A DNA stretch of 64,000 bases, from the NCBI GenBank assembly GCA_963854835.1, contig OY978525.1:57781855-57845854 (forward strand), read 5' to 3'. Source of the DNA: Megamerina dolium. Lineage: Eukaryota; Arthropoda; Insecta; Diptera; Megamerinidae. Below, piece by piece: positions 55,290 through 64,000 of the stretch (position 1 is the stretch's first letter; each line of letters opens with the position of its first letter). The position numbers were made by a program, and so were the translations under genes. The notes beneath the pieces were generated by a model that worked only from the letters and a program-made list of their open reading frames with translations, was not told the origin of the DNA and did not search any database.

Positions 55290-56320
55290 AAACTGTATGG
55301 GACTAGGATTGTCATGAAGTCTACCTCTTGCTCGCATTGCACAATACAAAATTTCTAAGACATCTTGGTTTAATCTATATGTGAGAATATAGTTGAAACC
55401 ATAGTTCTCCTTAAGATAAAAATATAATTCCCTTAGGGAATTATTGCACAATAATATTCATTTTTGGAACGGTAGTAAAGATTGTTTTCCAAAAGAACGA
55501 GTATCAAACATACATGAGCCCATTTTCGAAATAATTTTTAATTGATTTTCCAAATCCATATCAAAGGGTTTTTTAAATTGAAGAAATCTAATTTAAATAT
55601 AAATTCTGAACGAAAATGTTAAAAGCAACGATGAAAAAATCGAGAGTAATGCACACCCATATTTTTTTCATTAAAGTAAATTGTATACAGTTTATAAATT
55701 TTCTTCAAAAATGAAAAAGTAAGTTTGCAAAGAGGCATTACTGATTTGCTTGGGGAGTCAGAATTGTCAAATTAGAAAGAGATAGAATCCTACGTACATC
55801 ACCTTTAATTATTCCATCATGGTGTACGCTCAACAAAATGAGCTTAAGAAATGTGAATAATAAGTGTGTAGATACAATTTTGAGTGAAAAATAAGGCATA
55901 AATATAGAATAGCCCACTGAAAGGAAAAATAAATTTTTTCGTATAGTCTATTTTTGTGAATATAAAATACCAAATTTTTTTGTAGCTAACGCCCATATAA
56001 GGTATGGCTCAAGGTCAAAGTTCAAACTTGCGACCCAAATTAATATATTTGCAATTTTTTTTACAATATAGGTATCAAAAGAAAGATCTTTTTAATGCCT
56101 TTTTTATAAGATTTAAAAACTATTTTAAATATTTTAAAAGTTATGATTAATATAAAAATATGAAACCTGATTTTTCTTAAATAAGTCCAATTAACGTATC
56201 TAAAATTTAGGCCCACATTAGAGGCCATACAATTTCCTTTCCAATTGTGTATTAAACCAATTTTCAAAAAATTTTATGTATTTTTAATATCATATATATA
56301 GTAATAATTATTACTTTCTG
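55290..56320. other. AT-rich intergenic stretch
   Basis: No gene or repeat recognised. Confidence 0.5.
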
Positions 56321-56550
56321 CCCGGCCGAAGGCCGGTTGTCAAGGAAGACTTATTCGAAAATACTGATAGTCGTGAAGCCGTCAGGCCTATAAGGGTTAT
56401 TTTTTTTGGCTATCAAGAAAGACTTATACAAAAATACTGATTGTCGCGAAACCGGCGTCGGGCCTATAAGGGTTATTTTTTTATGCGGCCAAAGGCCGGC
56501 TATAAAGAAAAACTTATGCGAAAATACTGATGGTCACGAAACTACATTTG
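56321..56550. repeat. GC-rich tandem repeat, about three units
   Basis: Units of about 75-85 bp share GGCCGAAGGCCGG, AAGACTTAT.CGAAAATACTGAT, GTCG.GAA and GGCCTATAAGGGTTATTTTTTT. The third unit is cut after GATGGTCACGAAAC. It contrasts with AT-rich surroundings. Could be promoter repeats of an unknown element. Confidence 0.8.
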
Positions 56551-56639
56551 AAGACATACAGGTAATCCTATCGAAAGCCGGATTTGCAGAAGCCGCCATT
56601 GCGTGTCTCTTATGAGTGGCGTCCAAATAGGGGCCGCAT

Positions 56640-56990
56640 AGATGTTGATCGACCTGCCTATGGCCTTACAGGTGATGAGCAGCGTCTCCTTGTTTTTCCC
56701 CCAGCCAATGACGACCAGAGCCTTAAGGACAACCTTTGGATGGTGTAATCAACATGAGCAGCAAAGGTCATAAGACTACCAAAAGTAACTTCGAGGATTT
56801 TAGGTCTATTCACAGTCGTAATAGTTCTGCCATCGACTACCACTGAGAGCACGGCTCCGAGTTCCTTAGTCCAGGTGGTAAGAGTCTTACGTTAGACTTC
56901 TCGGACGAGAGTATAAGGCTTTTGTGGTTGAAGAATTGCTGAACGTGCACCAAGTACGCGTTGATTTCGCAGCATATCGCCGAAATGTTG
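56640..56990 (-). pseudogene. LINE reverse transcriptase C-terminal fragment
   Basis: On the minus strand: LSSEKSNVRLLPPG (about 56915), VVVDGRTITTVNRPKILEVTFGSLMTF (read across 56845-56760), then SLRLWSSLAG. In Jockey/CR1-like LINEs the matching segment is P..KT..TLF, V.G..IP.V..PKILGVTFD. A stop near 56855 and frame changes show decay. The rest of the element was not found. Confidence 0.65.
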
Positions 56991-57276
56991 TGTCCCGACG
57001 CCAGCTAATACATAATCATTCTTACTTCGAAATATAATTCATTGTTGTTGGTATCATATATTTTAGCATGACCACACCGTTAGAATAAATGCAATAAAGA
57101 ATAGACAAACATGATTGCATTGAGGTGATTGATCGCATGACATTGACCTTGATTTTTAGAGAAATGATTTTAATAACTAAGTAGAGTACATAAGTAGAAC
57201 TAAAATTATGTTATTCAGTGGTTCTCAATTGGTGGTCCAACATCCCGGCCCCGTTGAAAGACATTTCAAACCGGTA

Positions 57277-57314
57277 GAACATCAAAGGGAATCGAACGAT
57301 TCCCTTTGATGTTC
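57277..57314. repeat. Perfect inverted repeat, 18-bp arms, 2-nt centre
   Basis: GAACATCAAAGGGAATCG, AA, then its reverse complement. It lies at the end of the BEL pol coding sequence. Confidence 0.9.
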
Positions 57315-57384
57315 GAATATCAATCACACGAATTCGAGAATCCTTTCCTGGGATACAGTTCATTATTCTTCCGATATGCCATTT

Positions 57385-58019
57385 TTATGGTGGCAAGTTG
57401 TCTTCGAGGTTGATAACCATAGTGTTATCGATGTTTGGTCGATCAGCAAACCATTTTGAGCTTACTTGAAGCTTATTGATGTACTCGTGTGACCACCGCT
57501 TCCAAAACGTTTGTTTGATGCCTGTTATTTGTGCCCATTGTTGTAGATTATTGACGTTTGGTAATATATTTCGCTCCGGAAGAACTTGTAAAGCGAAGCC
57601 AATGATGAAGTGACCTGGAGTCAATGCTTCATAGTCGTTCGGATCAGATGACAATGGTGTTATTGGCCAAGAAAATCTGAAGTTGACAAATTCATTAGAA
57701 CAATACCTTTCAATTGTATCTTGATTTTCGCTTGTAAATAAAAATGTCTTTAATTCTGCAAGTTTACTAGAAGCGCCAACTAAGTTTGTTGCGTTATCGC
57801 AAAATATGTCGGAAGGTAAACCTCTTCTTCCGATACTTTTTCGATGTGTACTGCCTTTGTTGCTAAACAAACGAATACTGCGATATACGCCTTGTATGGT
57901 GTCTTGCCTCTAACTCGCAGATAGACGTTGACTGGTCCACAGAAATCAATGCCACAGCGGGCGAAAAGACGTGATGGAGTTAACCGTTCAACTGGCAACT
58001 GTCCCATTATTTGCTGCAT
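57385..58019 (-). pseudogene. BEL/Pao integrase, two frames
   Basis: MGQLPVERLTPSRLFARCGIDFCGPV (58010-57930) contains the first catalytic Asp (GIDFCGP); KAYIAVFVCLATKAVHIE follows. After a frame change near 57830, LPSDIFCDNATNLVGAS holds the second Asp (CDNAT). ALTPGHFIIG and FWKRWSHEYINKLQ match the BEL integrase C-terminus, and WHIGRI lies just downstream. The third acidic residue region is deleted between 57690 and 57660 (RFSWPITPLSSDPN). Confidence 0.82.
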
Positions 58020-59656
58020 CAGTTTTGGCTTTTACCGTACACAATGTATGCACGACCTGACCACTCTTCTTGCTATGTCGCGCGCGTTGACTATACAAAA
58101 TTTGAGCCTTATCAATGCTATGAGCGCTTTAGCTCCTGCATGGTAGTGTTTACGCACTTGCTTGGAAATAGTATTTGGTGTTTTCTTTCTTCTGGAATGT
58201 CTGCTAAATGCAACCGTCAACCAACCTTCATTTGTTGAAATCCTTCGACAGACTGAAGGAAAGGATTCAAGTAACGCAACGAACCATTTGTAGTTAAATT
58301 TCTCTCCAAGAGATGAATATCATTAGCAAAATGTGTTTATTGAATATTCCAAACTATGCATAGCAGGGCATGATGTAGAACTTGCGGTGAAATCCATCCT
58401 ATGTCGTTGGATTCAGCTTTATGTCGTAGTTTATTTACAAATCGAAACATCCAGCTAATTAATCGAAGGCTGCTAGTGAACGAACTCCGATGATTGATGG
58501 TTTCAAAAATGTGATTGTTGCTTATAGTGGTGTTGAATGCCAATTTACGTTTTTCGCTTTCTATGACTTCCATATCAATGTCATTTTTATTTCTAGGCCA
58601 TGTTTCCATGCTTTCGTATAATAATGTAGGTCCAGTGACCAAATTGACTGCTTCTTAATAGGATCGACTCTCGATTTTGCGGTGATTAAGCGAACGATGG
58701 TGTTGCCGGCTTTGTTGATTATACGCGTGTATATTGCACATCCATATGCTCTGATGGATGCATCGGAGAATCCATGTAATTGCAACGACTGTGAGTCTGT
58801 CGAAAGACAATATCTTCGCACCTTGATCGATGAAAGATCCAATACACAGTTGAGGAAACTTGTCCAAGCGAAATTAATATTCTGAGGTACGGATTCGTCC
58901 CAATCTAACTTAAGCAGCCATAATTTCTGCAACAAAATTTTAAACGTAATAATGACAGGAGCCAAAAGACCAAGAGGGTCGAATAATGATGATGCAGTTG
59001 AAAGAATGAAACGCTTTGTTACGCGACTTATGATTCTTTGCCTCGGTACAAAAAAAAAATAAAAAGTTATCATTTGTGTGATCTCATTGTTGCCCAAGCG
59101 CACTTGTAACAGATGAGCCCAGATTTAGATTCTTCGCAGAATTATTCTCCCCCCGACGCTGGTGGTTGAGTGCTCAAATCCACCTAAAGCTAATAATTGT
59201 GTTACGTCTTGCTTTATCTATAGAAGGTCGGCCAAAGAATTTGCACCGCACAGTAAATCATCAACATAAAATTACGATTTAACGATGCGATTTATCGATT
59301 TAAGCGCAAATTGATCATGATGTTGTTCAGCAAAGTAAAACAAGTTTCGTATAGCCAAATATGGTGCAGAAGCCATTCCATATATTATCGTGTTGAGTTC
59401 GTACGTACGAATTTCTTGAGTTGGAAAGTTCCTCCACAAGATATATTGGAATTTTTTATCGCTTTCATGCATTAGCACTTGCCGCTACATTTTGACTATA
59501 TCAGCGGTTAACGCAAATTGATGTAGGCAAAAACGAAGAAGAAGAAGAACCAGCTCACACTGAATTGTAAGACCATCCATTTGAATGTCGTTAAGAGATT
59601 TTTGAGTTGAAGTCCATTAAGAAACATCAAATACGACACGCAGCTTAGTTGTTGTA

Positions 59657-60427
59657 AAGGGTTATCCATTTCGCGGTTTCAAAAGTATAGGGCTAGAATT
59701 CGACATCTGTCAAACTGAGTTGTTAAAACAATTTCTTTCTTTTTCAGTTCAAAGTCTGACATTTGCGAAAATGGATCGCTTAACTATCGCACAACGCATT
59801 CAAATTGTAAAAACCTACTACAAAAATAGTGATTCTGCCACAGCCACATATCGTGATTTAAGAGGAGATTATGGTTTACATAATCGTCCAACTACGCAAG
59901 CAATTGGCAAAATTGTGAAGAAATATGAAGAGACTGGATCGGTTACAGATATTGTAAGGCCTGTGCATCATCGTTTCGCTCGTACCACCGAAAATATCGC
60001 TGATGTAAGTGAAAGTGTTGCCGAAGACCCGAATGTGTCGATTCCTCGTCGTTCTCAGGAATTAGGACTGTCTTACGGCACATTATGGCGTATTTTGCAT
60101 TTGTATCTACACCTACATCCATATAAAATCCAGCTCACACAACAACTGAAGCCAGCAGATAAACCTTTAACTCTTGAGCACCTAAAAACCAACATTCGTC
60201 ACGTTATGGCTGAGATACCGCCCAATATGTGTCAAAAAGTGGTCGAAAATTACCTCAAAGGAATCGATGCTTGCAACAATTCGCGTGGTGGTCATTTAAA
60301 TGATGTAGTATTTCACATATAATGTCAACGTTCAAACTTTATAATAAAAAAGAAATATCATGATCAAAAATATTTTATATGTGTTTTATTTACATTTACT
60401 TTTGAAACCGCAAAATGGATAACCCTT
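59657..60427 (+). mobile_element. Tc1/mariner-type element, internally deleted, 771 bp
   Basis: 31-bp inverted termini (59657-59687 and 60397-60427) begin AAGGGTTATCCATTT and differ at one position; TA flanks both ends (59655-59656, 60428-60429). It sits inside the BEL reverse transcriptase, so it arrived later. Only one of the two usual transposase halves is encoded. Confidence 0.9.
59771..60322 (+). CDS. Deleted transposase retaining the DNA-binding half
   Basis: 183 codons from ATG 59771 (MDRLTIAQRIQIV); the frame is open 51 bases upstream, but this Met fits the family start. Residues 1-50 and about 65-115 form two helix-turn-helix-like units (AQRIQIVKTYYKNSDSATAT; ISIPRRSQELGLSYGTLWRIL type), the usual terminus-binding part. 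After LTQQLKPAD the frame jumps to NIRHVMAEIPPNMCQKVVENYL and a short C-terminus, so the DDE/D catalytic domain (about 150-170 residues) is missing without a frameshift. It could bind its termini but not cut. A role as repressor is speculation. Confidence 0.8.
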   Translation: MDRLTIAQRIQIVKTYYKNSDSATATYRDLRGDYGLHNRPTTQAIGKIVKKYEETGSVTDIVRPVHHRFARTTENIADVSESVAEDPNVSIPRRSQELGLSYGTLWRILHLYLHLHPYKIQLTQQLKPADKPLTLEHLKTNIRHVMAEIPPNMCQKVVENYLKGIDACNNSRGGHLNDVVFHI

Positions 60428-60792
60428 TACTTGTTGGTTTCAACACACAGTGATGGGATATAATAGTGCGGTACATCTAAGTTTGGATTTTCCACGATGC
60501 TCATGTGTCCCAAATGTTCGTAATCATCCATAAATTACACATACTGCTCTCTTATTTGTGGTGATTTCGCCAAATGACTTTCTTGTGCATTGAACCGTCT
60601 CAATGCCGTGGTATATGAGTTACCCAAGAGTTTGACAATTATTTTCCTAGAATTATTCCTTGAAACCGTGTTGTTGTACAAATGTTCGCAAGTAGTTTGT
60701 TCACGAGTCCAAGATGACAGACACTTCCTCCAATTTCCACAATTTCTCCAATTTAGCATCCAACGGGTCAGTAAAAAAACAAAGACGTCTAG

Positions 60793-61107
60793 TTAAATTG
60801 TTGCAAGATTGATTTGACCTACTGACAGCAGGCAAAAAAAAGTTTCTGTACCCAAAAATTTGCTTAGAATATTCCAAGATGAAATATCGATTTCTGGGTC
60901 TGGCTGATAGGCAATGTGAGGTGTGATGCAAAATGTTAGCGGTAGTTCGAATTCGTTTACTTGCGGTTTTATATTAATTGTGGTATTGTATCTTATAGTT
61001 GTTGACGACCTACCGATCCTTTGGATCTCAATGTTTTGTTTGATATGTGGTAATTCTTCTGTAATAAAATATACCTGAGAGCAAGAGTCCAGTAAGGCCT
61101 TGCCCAA
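60793..61107 (-). pseudogene. BEL/Pao protease
   Basis: The frame has KALLDSCSQVYFITEEL. In active BEL/Pao proteases the core is LLDSGSQ with catalytic Asp-Ser-Gly; here Gly is Cys. Downstream PDPEIDISSWNIL fits the usual L.D..F..P..ID.LLG region. It directly follows the Gag knuckles and precedes reverse transcriptase. Confidence 0.75.
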
Positions 61108-61126
61108 TCTGTAACCATCCGAAGAG

Positions 61127-62398
61127 TCACGAACTAGTTGCTAGAATTATGTTATCAGACGACGAATTGTGCATGTGTGTATGTAATGTTGCCTCCCGTG
61201 ATGGCAATGGCTGATTTGTGGTATGTTGACCTGGCGCAGACCCGAAATGAAACAAACTGTGGTGCTGATTTGAACAGACGTTGCATCTGTGTGCTGATGG
61301 GCAATAAGCCATTTGATGTCCCTTCGAAAGACAATTGATGCAAAGTCCTAATTTCTTTACATTATCAAAACGCTGTGTGGTGTTCAATGACTTAAAACAA
61401 TCTCAACTTATGATTTGTGCTTGAACAAACTGGGCACGGCGTATTGGAGCATGTAAATGTGTAAACTCTAAGCTCATTTTTTGCCTTACTTGTGGCTGGT
61501 TTTATATTACCTCGAACAACGGAATTCATAGCATGTGTATTGTCAATGGATTCCAAATATTGACAATACCTCTAACACTTTCGTACAGTCTTCCCACGTC
61601 GATAGCGTCTTAAAATCCAACGATTCCTTCCACTTCCTATTGGCCTCTACATCAGATTTCTGCAATACTAAAATAAATTACCACAGTTTGCGAAATCTAC
61701 CTATCATTACCCAATGACAAAAGAGAAACGTAAATGGCTGAAGCCTTGTCAATAAGACTTCTCAACTGCAAAGCATTCGGTTTCGAGACTAGTGGTAGTT
61801 CAAACAAGGACGAAATGTTTTCCAAGAAAATTAAAGTTTTTTTATCGTACCTTGCCTTCAATCGTTCCAATGCCTTTGGGTAATTTTCGTTTGTCACCCG
61901 AAATGCATCTACTCTTTCTAAGGCCTGACCTTGATGTCAATTCCGCAAATGATTAAACTTTTCATTATTAGACAGTCTAAATTCACGATCTATGATCTGC
62001 TTGAAAGATGTTAAAAAATTTTGGTACTCTGAATACTTGCCATTAAAGGTTGGAAGTTTGAGTTGCGGTAATTTTGTGCTAGGCTGTGTTATGCAAGCTG
62101 TATTTGAAAGTGAGACATTATGGTCTCCTATTAACTGTGCTTGGATGGCTATTTTTGTGGTGACGTAAAGGTCTTCTAAGTCAGCGCGTGCGCTATCGAT
62201 GGTGTCCAATTTTTCAATATCTGTTTAAATCGAGAATATTTGCTTAAAATATGATTCAAGAATGCCCAAACGGCATTTGTATTAGGCACCTGACAGGACC
62301 TTTCCACCTAGTCTCAAAATATCATCCACTATATTCTTAATGCATATGATATTATTCTTCACACTTGTACGTTGTTGTTTCAACTCGTCCAAAGACAT
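61127..62398 (-). pseudogene. BEL/Pao Gag, several frames
   Basis: A likely start at ATG 62398 reads MSLDELKQQRTSVKNNI; stops interrupt near 62287 and 62224. Then come DTIDSARADLEDLYVTT, LPTFNGKYSEYQNFLTSFKQII (capsid, about 62060), ALERLKARYDKKTLI and LRSLIDKASAIYVSL (61897-61697), and the paired knuckles LGLCINCLSKGHQMAYC...CNVCSNQHHSLFH (61360-61230). These are the landmarks of BEL/Pao Gag, which forms particles and binds RNA. Confidence 0.85.
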
Positions 62399-62399
62399 A

Positions 62400-62727
62400 T
62401 CCAAATCCAATTTAAAATTATGCAGGTCTGCGATCGAATACGTAAAGCTTACCTACAGTAGGCAAACAATGTAAACGCTAATTGAAAATTGTGTCAAGCC
62501 CTTATTTAAGGGTAACGGCAGCGATGAGTCAAATGGGCAGTGTAATGTAGTGTAGTGTAGTGTAGCAGCGATAACGACGACTCGACAGCGGTAACTATAT
62601 GAGACAATCTATGGGCGTTCTAGTCCAGTGACAAGTAACGGAACGATGAATCGAATGGATAATGTAGCAATGTTTTGTAGCGAGTACAACAATAGCAGTC
62701 TAATACTGTCCACCAAAATATATTTGG
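62400..62727. other. Leader or LTR region of the BEL element, with GTGTA repeats
   Basis: No gene. AATGTAGTGTAGTGTAGTGTAG at about 62541-62565 is a small tandem repeat (shown here in part by its unit GTGTA). Confidence 0.4.
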
Positions 62728-62997
62728 TGGGAGTACCGAATAAAGTATAACCGTGAGCTGTGTATAAACTGTATGCTGCCACCGACATTGTAACGCGCTT
62801 TAAAATTCATCGACTAAGCTGGCTAAGTCATGTCGAGTGAATGGAAGAACACGCTCCGGCTAAGAGGGTGTTATATTCCATACCCTCAGGTGGACGACGC
62901 AACATAGGTACAACTAAACTCCGGTGAAAAGACCAAGTACTCGAGAACTTATCAGCGCTTGGGATTTATAACTGGCGCCAGATAGCAAAGGAAAGTG
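62728..62997 (+). pseudogene. RTE-type LINE 3' relic
   Basis: About 270 bp match the last 90 codons of the 52-55-kb element (GGGAGTACCGAATAAAGTATAACC..., GAATGGAAGAACACGCTCC, AACTGGCGCCAGATAGC). Stops and indels are present; it ends about 40 bases before the ORF end. Confidence 0.85.
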
Positions 62998-62999
62998 TT

Positions 63000-64000
63000 G
63001 AAGTTGTTGTGTTGAGTTTTTTATATATGACACTTCCATCTAAGGCGGGATATTTATGTACTAAAATGTGAACTTACAGTCTGAAATGTTATTTGTATGA
63101 TATTATTTGATGTGTAGAGAGATGTTAAACGGTTTTTATATTTGTGTGGATTTAAGCGAAAGAGTCAATTGGAATAGGGCTGCTAAATATGCAACTAACC
63201 TTTTTCAAATATAAAACTGATATTTATTTAATTGAAAGTCAGATCCTGCTCCTGCACAGAACACTGTGCAGTTGCCGCTGGACGGTAAAAATAGAAATAA
63301 ATTTAAATGGACGGAAAAACGTCGGCGGTAAAACCGCTGCTGCTGACTTTATGAGTATTAATATTTACAGTGCTTAACCGTCGACCGCCGCAATTCTGGG
63401 TTTAACATTACATTAAAATTACAAACTACAAGAGTAATGCTGTAAGCACAACACCGGCAAAGGCTAACTGTACACAATGCAATTTCGCTCACTTTAACAC
63501 AAAAGGCCGGCAGCGAAAGTATCCATTTTGTTTTTGTACTCTCTGAAAATACCGATAGTAGCACGAAGATATGTATCCTCAACAAACTTCTATTATGTAT
63601 GTGATTGGTAATGCTGCTGCTGATTAAAAATAACTTTTATAAAAGGCACATTTTACCACCAATAAAATCATTTTCTTCATATAAAACCAATGCTGAATAA
63701 TTTTTATATTCAATTAAGAACAAGGAGAAAATTTTAAAAATGGTCACAATGGTTTCTCTTTTGCCGTTGCCACTGGCTCGATGATAGAAATAAATCTATC
63801 GTCGCAAATAGTCGTCTGTCGAAGTTCGCGGTTAGTTTTTCTTGCGCGATATACATCAATGTGTTATATTTTTGACAGCGGACATTCGCGTCGAAATATT
63901 CGGCTTTCGCGGGTGTCGTATTTTAGGCTTAAAATCGCACTCAGAGATATTTAGTGATGTGGACAATTCAGGTATAAGAACTGACAATGCGATGCTTTGC
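63000..64000. other. Unassigned stretch at the window end
   Basis: No convincing gene. The open frames are short and without family features. Coding exons of a gene beyond the window cannot be excluded. Confidence 0.4.

Larger units (their letters stand above)
58337..60790 (-). pseudogene. BEL/Pao reverse transcriptase and RNase H, split by a DNA transposon
   Basis: The N-terminal part (60790-60428) has LEKLWKLEEVS and LGNSYTTALRRFNAQESHLAKSPQIREQYV and runs towards a P-T-S just before the inserted element. After it (59655 down) the frame resumes with TTKLRVVFDVS and QYILWRNFPTQEIRTYELNTIIYGMASAPYLAIRNL (59478-59272), then RFILSTASSLFDPLGLLAPVII and LHGFSDASIRAYGCAIY (59050-58740), the RNase H start with its Asp. 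The catalytic YVDD block, expected near 59270, appears only as a damaged stretch. Stops and shifts are frequent. Confidence 0.82.
57290..62400 (-). mobile_element. BEL/Pao LTR retrotransposon, decayed and interrupted
   Basis: On the minus strand gag, protease, reverse transcriptase, RNase H and integrase occur in BEL/Pao order over about 5 kb, with many frame breaks. A Tc1/mariner-type element (59657-60427) splits reverse transcriptase. LTRs could not be defined. Confidence 0.88.

Noticed and set aside
56406..56615. A 69-codon gene over the GC-rich repeats
   Set aside because: The frame simply reads through repeat units and resembles no protein.
1..64000. CRISPR array, operon, riboswitch or bacterial terminator
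   Set aside because: No regularly spaced repeats with unique spacers were seen, and the TE content is that of an animal genome.

Overview
This 64-kb window looks like repeat-dense insect nuclear DNA, most likely from a higher fly (inference: LTR, LINE, SINE and DNA-transposon families of dipteran type; AT-rich intergenic DNA; no bacterial-style gene organisation). I recognise no host protein-coding gene. Nearly every protein signal belongs to a transposable element (TE), so the window reads as a graveyard of nested insertions that also holds a few young copies.

Layout. 1-3.6 kb: a minus-strand LINE with an RNase H domain joined to a Gypsy fragment. 4.16-9.97 kb: a full-length Ty3/Gypsy element (plus) with LTRs, a tRNA-Leu primer site, gag, a predicted -1 frameshift signal and pol carrying three stops. 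10-19 kb: BEL/Pao fragments, a Jockey-clade LINE (minus), another Gypsy pol fragment, and two copies of a tRNA-derived SINE with target-site duplications. 19.5-22.2 kb: a Gypsy integrase remnant cut by a Harbinger-like element encoding a MADF-like protein, a second inverted copy beside it, and a 61-bp SINE stub. 22.4-24.9 kb: a broken RTE-type LINE. 25-29.6 kb: mostly non-coding, with a tRNA-Lys primer-site match, a small Gypsy relic, a MITE-like repeat and two sharp palindromes. 29.6-44.4 kb: a minus-strand stack of the same Gypsy family, with two tandem 2,686-bp Gag-integrase units followed by two tandem pol-bearing units. 45.2 kb: a third SINE. 46.1-49.9 kb: a young internally deleted Gypsy copy with one intact 931-codon Gag-integrase ORF. 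52.1-55.3 kb: an RTE-type LINE with an intact 992-codon ORF. 56.3-57 kb: GC-rich tandem repeats and a LINE relic. 57.3-62.4 kb: a decayed BEL/Pao element (minus) split by a 771-bp Tc1/mariner-type element. 62.7 kb: an RTE 3' relic.

How the parts relate. The Gypsy family dominates. Autonomous-type copies (4.16-9.97 kb, 35-44 kb) carry protease, reverse transcriptase and RNase H. At least three other copies share one internal junction that removes those domains and fuses Gag to integrase. One of these has two 438-bp LTRs with a single difference noticed by eye, so it moved recently and presumably used enzymes supplied in trans. The most novel points are this Gag-integrase subfamily, a conserved slippery-site/hairpin at the gag-pol junction, an N-terminal SAP-like motif in Gag, and LTR-mediated tandem duplication.
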